Source of the DNA: Chlamydomonas sphaeroides
Lineage: Eukaryota > Chlorophyta > Chlorophyceae > Chlamydomonadales > Chlamydomonadaceae
DNA: 64,000 bases
Assembly (NCBI GenBank): GCA_001662425.1
Contig: BDDC01000094.1
Span: 50,992 to 114,991, forward strand
Reading direction: 5' to 3'
Position 1 is the first letter of the stretch. Every line of letters begins with the position of its first letter. Made by a program: the position numbers and the translations under genes. The notes under the pieces are model-generated. The model saw nothing but the letters and a program-made list of their open reading frames with translations. It did not search any database and was not told where the DNA came from. Shown here one piece after another: positions 46,701 through 58,700 of this stretch.

Positions 46701-49700
46701 GGGGCTGCGCAGGGCCGCTGCGGGCAAGCGGAGGGGAGTGGGAAGCCAGGGTTTGTGTGCCGTGTTGCGTGTGGGGAGCGGAGGCGCAAGGCGCGGGACG
46801 CGCTGAGAGGGGGTGGAGGCGGTGCAGCACGGGAGGCTAGGCGCCACCTCCCCACTGCCGTGCACCTCCTCGCGCGTCACGGTCCTCGAGCCCCGGCTCC
46901 CTCCGCCTCCTCTGCGCAGGACTTTGAGCTGAACCCGCTCACGCGCAACTTGTACGCCACCGCCAACAGCGCCGTGGAGGTGCGGGCGTTCTGGGTCAAG
47001 TTCCTCATGACAGTCTTTACATACGCGGTCGGCTGGCGCAAGGTGAACCCCAGGGAGCAGGGGCGGGGTGGGCGGGCTACGGTTGCGGCTGTGCAGCGTT
47101 GGGGCGAGGGCGGCGGCCGACGTGGCCTGGCAGATAGGGGAGAGAGTCAGGAGAGCGGAAAGGGCAAGGGGCGAGAGTGGGCGTGATGAGACGTGGGCGC
47201 CGGCGGCTCTTTCTCAGCGCTGTGCTTGTTTGATGGCCTCGCAGGTGCAAAACTTGTTCCAGCTGGCCTTCTCGTTCTACCTAACTTGGATGTACCTCAA
47301 ATGGGTGAGCCGCCGCTGAATTCCCTTGCGCGCCTCTCGCGCCATGCGGCAGCAGGCCGCAAGCGAGCAGCGCCTCGCGAGTGCCGCACGGCTGCCGGCG
47401 CCGCTGCGCTGCCAGCTAGGTCGACTGCCGCTACCCACGCATCGACTGGCTGCCGTGGCTGCACCCCTTCCCCTCCCCGACTCCCAACCGCAGCAACCGC
47501 ATCTGTTCAGTTGGATCAACCATCTGCGTGTTGGGCTGTACGGCACGATTGCGTCCATCAGCATCGGCGCCGTCGCACTGGCCTTCAACCGGGATGTGAG
47601 TTGCCGTACCCGCCCGCACACGCCCTATCCCTGTCCCTGCTCACTCGCACCCTGCACGTCCCCCAACACAACAGCGTCTCTGCCCCTGCCGTCGTGCAGC
47701 TGGGACTCTGCGGCCCAGCCCGGCACGAACCCGAGCCGCGCCCGGCCCCCTTGCCCCGCAACCACACAGGCCGACGACAACTTCCGGGAGCGCGCCACCA
47801 CCGTCACGTTTGCGATCATGGGCCCCGTCGCGGTGGTGCTCTTCGCCGCCTCTTTCATACGCCTGTCGGGCTGGTCGCGCTTTGTGCTGCTGCGCTACCG
47901 CACGGCGCCGCCCGGGCAGAAGGCGCGGCGCATCTACAAATTCAAGGAGTCGCGGGAGGTGGGCGCAGAGTGTGGGGACCGGGGAAGCGGCGACGACAGG
48001 GTCGGCGCGTGGGGCCGCAGCGCCGTGTGGGCACGCGCGGTGGTGGTGGGTGCTTGAGGTGGCGGAGGGCGGTTGAAGCGCCAGTCGCGTGGCTCTGGCA
48101 AGGGACGCAACGTGCTGCTGCTGCTGCTGCGCCGCCCACCGCCATACCGTCCGCGCCTGCTCGCCCGCCCGGCAGGTGGAGATCGTGTCGCGCGTGTGCC
48201 GCAAATGGACGGACCAGCACTACGAGGTGCTGGACTGGGCGGCGGCCAAGGAGGCGGAGATCGTGATCAAGGGCGGCATGCAGCTGTTCCCGGGCGACGC
48301 ATTCATGGGTGCGTACTTGTGGTGGGATGGGGTGTGCCTTTGGGGCAGGGGCGCTGCAGCAGGCGGGGCGGTGGCTGCTTGCAGCCTGGTTTTGCCGGGC
48401 AGCGTGCGCGTTTGAGGCGCACTGGCGCCCGAACTCCCGCTCGTGTTTGCGGCCCCGACGCAGCCATCACGTACGCCAACTTCCTCATCGACGTCGCCGA
48501 GAACGGCCAGACCGGCTACAGCCAGCTGCAGGCGGCCAAAAAGTTCACGCCCAATCTCATGGAGCGCTTTGCCATCTTTGCGCGCGAGCAGGTGGGCGTC
48601 CGGGCCTGGGTGCTGCGTGCCAGCTCGCGAGCGCTGGGCGCGGGCTTGCCGGGCCTCGGCAACCAAAATCACCTGCACAAAACTCGTCTTGCGTCGGAGA
48701 GTCAGGTGCATCCTCATTCATTCTTATTCCACAACAAACTCGCTTTGCGTGTCGTCGTCCTTCACCCCAACCCGTGTCACCCTAGGAGCACATGCAGCGG
48801 TCCACGACGGCCAAATCGGGCGAGAGCAGCGTGGACCTGGTGTCGTACGTCGAGTACCAGCGCAACCACAGGTCAGTACGGCATGTACGGCGATCCTGCC
48901 GAGCGAGGTGCTGGCGGCGGAGCGGCGCAGGCCGGCTGACGCGCTCGCTCGCTCGCTCGCTCGCTCGCGGCGCCTCCTTGCCGCCCGCAGAAGCGTCATG
49001 CGCGCGCACAGGTCTTCCCTGGTCGCCATCCGCAACTTCTGGCAGGTGCGCAACTGCCAGCGCAATGTGTCTGCCGTGCCTCTGCTAGCCGGCGCCATCC
49101 GCAACTTCTGGCAGGTGCGCTGTCGGCGCCCTGCAGCTTCGCTGTGCATGCGGCGTTGCAGGCTACTGTCGGCCCCCAGTTGCTCCTCAATGCACTCAAA
49201 ACGTCCGTCGGGGCCTGGGGTTGCGGGCTGCAACCTGCCTTGCTATTGCTCTGGCGCCTTGCCGGGTGCCTGCGCACTCCCCTCGCGGCATCACAGCGCC
49301 ACAAACACCACACTCCGGGTCCTCCGTGCCCCGCCCCTGCCCGCGCCCCCGCAGCTGCTGCTGCACAACACCGTGGCCTTCACCTCACTGGCCAAAGCCC
49401 TGCACCGCATCGAGACCTCCGTCAGCGTGGTACGCCTGGGGCCGGGCCGCGGGCTGGCCCAGCTCCCCGAGCAGCCCCTGTGTCGCTCCTGGCGACGGAG
49501 GCCGCCGCCGCGAGCCTCGACCACGTCCCTTCGCTCACGGAGCGCGCCAGCGCCCTCATCCCCCTCGTCTGCGGCTGCCGCGCCTGCCCCGCGCCTGCCG
49601 CCCCGCAGGCCGAGTCGTTCTACAAGGCCGCCCTGGCGCGCTATCCGTCCAGCCCCAAGCTGATGCGCGGCTACGGCAAATTCCTTGAGGCAGTCAAGAA

Positions 49701-52700
49701 CAACCCCTGGAAGGCGGCCAAGTACTTCGCGTGAGTGGCGCACGCAACAACTGTCCCGCGGTCGGGCTAGCGCTAGCGCATGAGCGCGCGCCAGTCGGCC
49801 CCGTCCCTCCACGCCCGACCGCTCACTCGCGAGATGCTCTCCCCTCACTCCCGTGGCTCTCTCGCTCCCCGCATCGCCATGCAGCGAGGCGGAGAAGCTG
49901 CAGGACCAGCAGCAGCAGGACGAGGCCACGATGGCGGTCATGGGCGCGGGCGAGGGCGCGGCGGCGGGCGGCATGGGCGGCGGCGGCGCGCACCTGCTAC
50001 ACCGCGTAGACGAGCGCGTCAACATCGTGCTGCTCATCAACAGCGCCGGCATCATCCAGATGGCAAACAAGGTGCGCGTGTGCGGGGCGGCCGGGCTGCC
50101 TCCGCGGCCCGGCCCTGCCGGGCGCTCGCCCGCGGCTGCGTCATCGCGGTGTGGCAGCTCTCTGACCTACCCCTGTGGTGTCCTCGTTCGTTACCTCCCC
50201 GTCCCTCTCCCTCTGCCAGAACGCCTGCTCGCTGCTGGGCTACGGCAAGGGCGAGCTGGACGGCAAGAACATCAACTCCATCATGCCGGTACGGCACGAG
50301 CGAGCCGCAATACGGCACGCACGCAAGCACGTACGGCAGTACGGGCGAGCTCCCCTGCAAACTCTGCCCGCCCTGCACCCCCCTCCACGCTCATCGCCCG
50401 CTGATCCTACCGCCTACTCCTTCCCTGTCGCTCCTGCCCTCTCCCGCCCCTCCTCCGCAGCCGCCCTTCTCGCAGCGCCACAACCGCTACATCCGGCAGT
50501 ACATCCAGACCGGCCGCGAGCGCGTCATCAGCTCCGTCAACACCGTGGTGGCGCTCCACAAGGCGCGCTACGTGCTGCCCGTCAAGCTGAGCGTGTCCAA
50601 GGTGTCGGGCGCCACGGAGGGTGAGCGCTGGGCGGCTTGGGGGCAGGGCAGCGCAGGGAGGAAGGGCAGGGAGGGGCGCGTGTCCGAGGCGTGGGGAGCG
50701 ACGGTGGGCGGGGCAGCTTGAGGGAAGCGGAAGGCGTGGCAAGGATTGGAAGGGATGTGCAGAGGGCAGGGACTGACGGCCCGGGCCGCCGCCGCTCCCA
50801 CCGACCAACGCCCCACTGCACCTGCCAAACTCCCAACGCTCACCCCCCGATCCCTGGCCCGCCAGACTCCATGTTCATGGGCGTCCTCGAGGTGCGCTCC
50901 AGGGCTGGCATCGGGTTCCCGTGACCATTGGACGTCCACAGCCCTGCGAGCTGTTGACTGAGATGGACGTTCGGTCGGGCTGCCGCCCTGGGGCCACGGC
51001 TGAATGGCACCATAAAAACATATCACAATCGCGTGCCGCCTGCTGCCGCCAACGCCTGCTGTCCCTTGCCGTCCTGCCGCCCGCAGCCCATTGCCGTGGA
51101 CGGCTCCGAGGCGCACATCTACCTGCTCACCAACGGGGTGGTGGCCGCCATCGACCAGGCCTTCAGCGAGTGGAGCGGCTACGAGATGACCGACATCCTA
51201 GGCCGCGACATCGCCAGCCTCGTCACGGACGCAGAGGGGCTCACCACGTAAGCAGCGCGCCCAGGGCCCGCCAGCCAGCCGCCCCGCGGCGCTCCGCGTC
51301 GAGTACTGCGGCTGGGACGTACTGCGGCTGGGGCGCGCTGCGAGCGCGTGGCCCTTGCGGTCGCCGGGTGCCCTCCGCTAACGCAGCCCCTTGCTGTCCG
51401 CCGCGCCGCGACGTGCTGCGACGCAGGCTGCTGCCCAAGTTCGACCCCGTGGCCGTGGCCAAGGCCGCGCGGGCCGCCTCCGCCAACAGCAGCGGCTCCG
51501 TCAACCTCACCGGCGCCCCAACCTCCACCTCGGGCGCCCCCGCGCCCACCAACCCCAAGTCCTTCCTCGGCACGCTCGGCTCCATACTCACCCTGGGCTT
51601 TGGCTTCGGCGCCAGCGCCGCCGGCACCAGCCACCCAGGCGCCATGACGCCCGCGGCTCAGGCCGCCGCCGCCGCGGCCGCCGCCGCCGCCGCCTCCATC
51701 GGGCCCGAGGTGCTGTCGTCGGTGTCCTTCCTGCACAAGTACACGCGGCCCGTGGAGTGCAGCGTGACCATGCAGCGCCTGGGCATCGGCACCGAGTGCA
51801 TGATCGAGGTCACGCTGCGCCGCACATCGCCGCCGCACCTGCTGGCGCTCACCGGCCCCAGCGGCCGCGTCAGGTGCGGGCCCCCCACGCTGCACCGCGA
51901 CGTCCAGCTAGAAGAGCCCAGCCCGGCCCAGCCCAGGCGCGGTACCCTCTCGGTCAACCACATCCCCGGCCCCGGCTCCCGTGCCGCAATCCTCCCCTCC
52001 ACATCCACACACGCATACCTGCTTGCCTGTTACCCACGACCCACGCGTCACCACCCCCTCGGAAGTGCCGTGTGCGTGTCACACTCCTGATTCCCTTGGA
52101 ATTGAACACACGCGTTCCTCCCGAATACGCAGGTACATCGCGTCGGAGCTGGCGCGCGCGCTGGGCACCTCCCCTAGCGCTCTGCACCGGCAGCCGCTGG
52201 GCGACTTGATGCCGCAGCCGTGGAGCACGCTGCACAGCTCCTGGATCAAGGGCCTCTCCAGCCTGGGACCCACCGCCGCCTCCGCCGCCGGCTCCATCAC
52301 GCCCGGTAGCTGCCGCAGCGGCATTACCGTGGTGCTGGGCAACAGCCTGCGCATGCAGGGCTACTACCGCCTGGCCGTTAGCAGCAACGACGACGCGGGT
52401 GCGGCCGGGGGCTGGGGGCATGGGGGCATGGGCCGGACCATGGAGGGGAAAGGTGGAGCGAGGAGCGGAGGGGGAAGGACAGGGGTTGCGGTGGCCCGGC
52501 CGCCGGCCCGGAGATGGGTTGGTGGTGGGCAGGGATGGAGACGGAGAAGGAAGGACAGGGGATGCGGTGGGGCCCCCGCCCTCGACCCCGACCTCACGCG
52601 CCCGCCGGGCCCGCGCTGCCGCCGCCGCTTCCACCCAACAGGCGAGATGCGGCACGTGGTGGAGGCCACGGTGTCGAGCCGTGAGGAGGCGCTGTCGGAG

Positions 52701-55700
52701 CGGCGCATGGTGCTGACGGTGGACGCAGACGGGCTGGTGACGGAGGTGGAGGACGCGCCCACCTGGCTGTACGGCTTCTCGCCGCAGCAGCTGCTGGGCC
52801 GCAGCTTGGCGGACGCGGTCACGCAGCTGCGACCGCAGGCAGAGCCGGGCGAGGAGCCGTACGACGAGGAGGAGGCGCAGCAGGGCGCCACGGGCCTGCT
52901 GAGCATGCTCATCAGCAAGTGAGGAGCGCGCGGGGCAGGGGGCAGGGCAAGGGGAAGGCACAGGGCTGAGGAAGTGGGCTCGCGCCACGCCCCAACGGCT
53001 CTGAAAGGTGTGCGACGGCACAAACACTACGACACGGGGCTGCTCGAGACGCCCTGAGCCACCGCGCCCATCACTCTCTTGCGCCGCCCCTCCCCAACGG
53101 CCCTGGCCACGTCCCTGAAGGTCCATGAACCACAGCGGCTCCTCCTGGCGTGTGGGCGTCACGGTGCCATCGGACGAGGCCGAGCTGGCGGCGCTGGGCG
53201 CGCCCATGCGGCAGGCGGTGCTGCAGAAGCGCACCACCGCCGCCATCATGGAGATCGAGGTGTCGCTGGACACCACCGCACTGGGGGACCAGGCCCCGGA
53301 CGCACCCTCGCCCGCCGCTGCCGCCGCATCCAGCGCCCCTCTCCACGGCGCCGCCGGCGGCTCGTCGGCGCCCTTCGGCATGAGCCCGCTCGGAGCGCAC
53401 GAGGCCGCGAGGGGCACGGCCTCGGGGCCGCCCTTGCGCAGCTCCACGGCCTCGGGCATGGACCGCGCGGGCCCGGGGCCGGGCGGGCTGGGCTTCAGCC
53501 GGAGCACGGCAAGGCTGTCGTCGCTCAGCGGCCTCACGGCGCCGTCGCCTGGGGCGCCGTCGGCGGCGGCGCTGCGCTTGCGCGACGCCTTCGCCGACGG
53601 CCGCGGGGCCGTTGCGACGCCGCCGCGGCCGGGCGCCGACGGGCCGCGGCAGCGAGCGCTGCACCGGGCGTCGGCGTCCAAGGTGCGGCGTAACAGCTGG
53701 ATCGCGATGGAGGGACCCGACGGCGGTATCTTGGTCGTTAGCGGCGCTGCCATGGAAGGGGCCGCCGGCGGCACCGCCGCCGGCCGTCGCGCTAGCATGC
53801 GCGCGGGCAGCGGCTGCGTCGTGGGTGGACCGGTGGCGTCGCCGGCCGGTCGGCCGTCAGGCGGCGCGGCGACCGCGGAGCTGCGGCCGGTCAGCCCGAT
53901 CGCGCTGGCTCCGAGTATCATGATGGACACGGCAGGCTCAACCGACTTGCTTGGAAGTACGCCGCTCAGCCGGGCCGGCAGTGGCCTCGACGCCGCAGCG
54001 GCGGCGTCGCTGCCAGGGTCGCGCCCGGCGTCGCGGCTCTGCGGCAGCTCCGCCGCAGCGCCGCTCGCCGTGGTGCCGGAGGTGGAGGTCGATGTCTCCA
54101 AGAGCGCGGCGGAGGTGTGGGAGATGACGGCGGCGGCGGTTGCGGTGGCGGCGGCGGCGCAGGTCTCTCGGCCCACGACGCCGGCGCCCGCGCCGTTTGA
54201 CCCCGAGCAGCCGCCGGAGGCCCTCAAGCTGCCGTCGCCGCCACTCCGCTTGGGGGGCAGCCAGTCCCCGAGCTCGTCGGCGCAGGGCCGGGCAAGCCAG
54301 GTCTCGGAACAGGCTCAGGCGCAGGGGCAGGGTGAGCAGCAGGAGCAGGGCGCTCTGCGGCCTGTCGACGACAGCGCCGCTGCCTCGGCCCGGTCAGCCA
54401 GTGCCCATGCCGACGACGGCGACAGCGACGGCCCCGATGTCAAAGCCTCGGAGCGCGTCACCGCCGCCGTCGACGCTGCCGTGGCGGAGGTCAACCGTGG
54501 CGCCGCCGCCGCCGCGCCAACCGGAGGCGGCCCACACCGGCCCTCTTCTGGGCAGGTACCGTTGCGGCCCTCTGTTGGGCAGCTGTTGCTCACGGATGAC
54601 GCGGCGAGCTCGCTCCTGCTCACACAGCTCATCTCTAAGACCGGCCGCACCGCCGCCGCCGGGCCGCTGGACCGCAGCGCCAGCCACGCCGATATCGGCA
54701 GGGACACTCTGTTGCGCCCGTCGTTATTGCCGCTGCTGGTCAGCTCCCAAAGCGGCTTCCTCAGCGCCGGTGGTCATGTCACCGGCGGCCATCAGGGCAG
54801 CGGCGTCGCCGCCGGCCAGCCCCGCAGCAACACGGCGCCAGGCATCATCCTGTCGGCTCCGTGCACGTCGCGTATGTCGTTGGCGCCGGCCTTCGGCTGC
54901 GGCCCCGCCGGCGCCGCCGCCGACGCCGCGCCGCCTGCCGGCGGTGACGACGACAGCGTGGAGCTGCCGCCGTCGGTTCCCGACGACGCGCGCGTGGTGG
55001 TCATACGCGTCAGCCTGTGGCGGGCGGACCTGCTCACTCCGGTGCTGGAGCTGGACGGTTCGGGCAACATCACCGCTATGGACGGCGAGGAGCTGGCGCC
55101 GGCAGGTGTGTGGCAGCGCCGCCGCGCCGCCGCCGGCCCCGCCCCAGCGGCCCCGGGACACGGCCAAGCTACCACAGCACCATTTGCGCCCACATCATTC
55201 GGCACCCCGCACACAACCCTCACGCGCCGGCTTGCGCACCTGCCGCCTCCTCCTCCGCAGGCCTGCTGTTCGGCGTGCCCACGCCCTCGCTGTTGTCCAA
55301 GCCGCTGGCCAGCGTGCTTGAGCTGCCGGACCGCTCCGTGGCGGGGCTGTTCCAGGACCCGGGCACGGCGCGGCGGGGCGGGCTCAAGACCACGGAGAAG
55401 GAGTCCAGCAAGATCGGGGCGCTGCGAGTGGTGGGGCGCAGGGGCTGCTGGGGCCGTGGGACGGGGCAGGAGCAGGGTCGAGGGCTAGGGAAAGGGCAGG
55501 GTATGTGGGCGGCTGAGGCGTGAAGTTGGCTTCTCTCCGCGCGTGCGTGCTGACGGAGGTGAGGCCTAGGGGCGTGCCGTGGCAGCCGCGAACCACGCCC
55601 GCCGTCGCCGCCGGTGTCCCTGTATGACCGACCTGCACGCGCCGCTGCCTGGGGTTGCCTTGCCGCCACACCTTGCCGCTGCCAGGTCAAGGGCCGACAC

Positions 55701-58700
55701 ACGGACGGGCAGCCGCTGGAGCTGTCGCTGCAGGCCGTGGTCAAGGAGTCGGCCATCAACCGGACGTATGTTGTGCTCAAGCCGCGCAAGCCCAGCCGCG
55801 GCAGCCGCGCCGCGCTGCTGGCCAGCGTAGCCGGCCTGGCGCAGCCATCGGATCTGCTGCAGATGCAGGCCGCGGCGCAGCGAGAGAGCGGCCTGAGCGT
55901 GAGTCAGCAGACGGACGCAACCAGGCACATTGACGCCACGGAGCCTGTCCGTGGCGGAGGCGCAGGCGCAGCGGGAGGGCCCACGTCACATCCACATGAG
56001 GCGACCCCGTTGCTGCACGCCGCGCCGCCGGTGCGGAATGTTGCAGCGCTGCGGCGGAGCTTCGAGTCGGAGGCGTCAGTGGACAAGCATCCTGTGGCGG
56101 CGGTGCCGGGCGAAGGTGAAGACCTGGTACTGGCACCGCCGTGGCCGGGTAGCGACCGCGACCGCGCCGCCGCCGCCGGCCCGAGCACCTCGCCGATGCG
56201 GGGGTCGCCGTCGATGTTGTCGTCGGCCGCCGTATCGCCATGTGAGGAAGCCGACGCGGAGCTCATGCTAACGCTGACCAATCTGCCTGACGTGCCGCTG
56301 TACGGCTCGCCCTCACCCCCCGGCCAAGCGCTGGAGCCTATGGCGCTGCTGAGCCCTGTGTCTCGCACACGCGGCGCGCAGCAGACCGTGGCGACGGCCA
56401 CCGCCATCGTCTTGGCCGCGGGCGCGCCGGCGCTCAGCCCGGTCGGCCGCGCGTTCGGCCGCCTGTCGCCGCTGTCGCCTCAGATGGCGGCAGCGCAACC
56501 GCGCCCCATGGGCCCTGACATGCCGGTCAAGGTCTCTGCGATGGGGCTGGGCGACCTGCCGCCGGCCGCCACCGGCGAGCGGCGGTCGATTACCAACATC
56601 AGCGAGAAGACGCGCAGCAGCCGAGGCCCTGGCAGCACGGCCACCTCGGTCTCCAGCAACAGCGACCTCTCCCTCTCGCCCGTGCGCGGCCAGGGCCGCG
56701 GCCGGCTGAGCAACGCCGGCTTCACGCCGCTCCGCCCGATGCCGTCCGGCGCCCGCAAGCGGAGCACGGGCGGCTACATGCCCGCGGGCGGCCGAGGCGC
56801 CGGCGGCTCCGCGCCGGCCAGCCGCGCCGGCACAGCCACCGGCTACGCAGGCTCACCCATACGGCAGGCGCCGGAGCCTGTGTCTCAGGAGTACGGCGCC
56901 GCGGAGCACGAGGACGCGGGCAGCGACAGCTCGCGCATGTCGGGCGTGTCTGACGGCATGGACGCGGGCGGGCCCACCGCCGACTACCGCCGCGGCAAGC
57001 GCTACCGCAAGCTGCTAAAGGTGGGCGTGGCACCGGGAATGGAGGGAAGCGGCGGGCGCTGCCGGGGCGCGGCGCCTGCATTGCCTGCCGGGCACGACAC
57101 ATGGCCTCGACTGCGCGGCGGGGCTTGCCGCAGCCCTGGGGCCGCCCTTGTCCGTCGCGTGCCGACCTGCGAGCCCTGCCTCTCGACCGTGCCGCTGCGC
57201 GCCCCCGTACCTGCAGGTGCTCGAGTCGCCAGCGGTGCAGCGCGCGGCGCGCGACTTCACGTGGCAGGCGCTGCTTGCCAACGTCGCGCAGCTGGTGACC
57301 AACCTGCTGGCCTTCATCCTGCTCACCGTGCTGCTGCGGCAGCAGGCCCGCTACGTGCGAGACTTGCACTCGGCCACGGCCGTCAACCGGCGCATGCACG
57401 AGGCCTTCATTCTGACGCAGGTGCGGGCTGGGGCTGGGGGTGGGGATGGGCATGGGCAGGGCAGGGCTGGGCCGCCCTGGCAGCCGCCGCTGCCGTTGGG
57501 ACGACGGCGGGCAGGGGCAGGGCCTGCCCGGGCCGATGCGCAAATGAGTGTGGACGAGGGCGGACAGGGCAGACGCTGGATGCCCGTGGCAGGGCGCAGC
57601 AATCTCTGGGGGCGTTGGGGCGGGCGGTGGGCTGGGGCTGTGTGTTGCGGCCTGCGGCCCGCTCACTGAGCTCGCCGTTGCGCCCGGGGCTGCTGGCCTC
57701 GCAGAAGCTGAGCAACCACTACGAGGGCACGTACCCGGCCTTTGGGTTCTACACAGCCGAAGGGATGCCGGAGTACAGCCAGGAGCTGAAGGATCTCATC
57801 ACAGACCTGGCCGAACGCAACACAGCAATCTACTCTGGTGGGGCTGGGGCTCAGGCACCCGCGGGCGAGGCCTGAGCTGGGCGCAGCCCACTAGGGCCGC
57901 CGCGGCGCGCGGACAGCGGCCGTGTGAGGGCCAGGCTGCTGACTGACAGATGGCAACGCCAATCCACCTGGCGCTCACTGCACGAAGCTCACGGCTGTGC
58001 GTGTCGCGTCGCAGGCATCAACAATCAGCGGCCCGACCCGGCGGCGCCGTACGATCGGACCGATCCCCAGGTACGGCTGTGTGGAAGAGGACGCGGCAGA
58101 GCGCGCTGATCGCGCGCCCGCTTGCCCAACAGCTGCCGTTGCTAAAACCTGCGTGTCGCGGGTTTCGGCCGTGCAGCACATCTGGAACAAGGCCATTCAC
58201 AACGAGACCGTGTTTTACGACACCGTGCCGTACCGCATCGAGTACCGCAACGCCTCTCTGTGGCAGCTCAGCAACGCCTTCATCGAGCGCGTTAGCGAGG
58301 TGCAGCACGGACACGGCGCGTGGGGCGCGACCCACGGGACGCTCAGCAACATGGACGCCTTCCGCTGGGTCATGTCCAACGGCCTCGGGCCGCTGTTCGA
58401 CGGGTACACGGACGCGCTGGTGCAGCTGACGGAGGCCGCCATCGAGCAGGCCAACAGCGTTAATGACCTACAGGTGTGCCGGGGTCGAGGGGGTTGCGGT
58501 GCTGTGCCGCACGCGCCATCCCGTCGTGACCGCCGCCCAACCCAGCCGTGACCGCGGGCTGTAGCACCTCCACCTGACAGCTGGCCGCTGACGCCCTGTG
58601 CCCGGCCGCTCCTCGCTGCTGGCCCGCCGGCCGCCGCCTCGCCTGCCGCCGCAGCTGGTGCTGCTGGTGCTGCAGGGCTGCGTGGTATGCGCCGTGCTGC

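Noticed and set aside
47419..47493. Alternative exon after GCCAGCTAG reading VDCRYPRIDWLPWLHPF
   Set aside because: It looks protein-like but shifts the frame of the following conserved WINHLRVGLYG; the acceptor at 47493 keeps phase and gives the expected family sequence.
50018..52918. LOV-type photoreceptor reading of the PAS block
   Set aside because: No NCRFLQ-like cysteine motif in any PAS segment, so blue-light flavin chemistry is not supported.
51954..54227. 757-codon minus-strand ORF opposite the PAS gene
   Set aside because: It crosses well-supported plus-strand exons and introns and has no recognisable domain; a by-product of GC-rich third positions.
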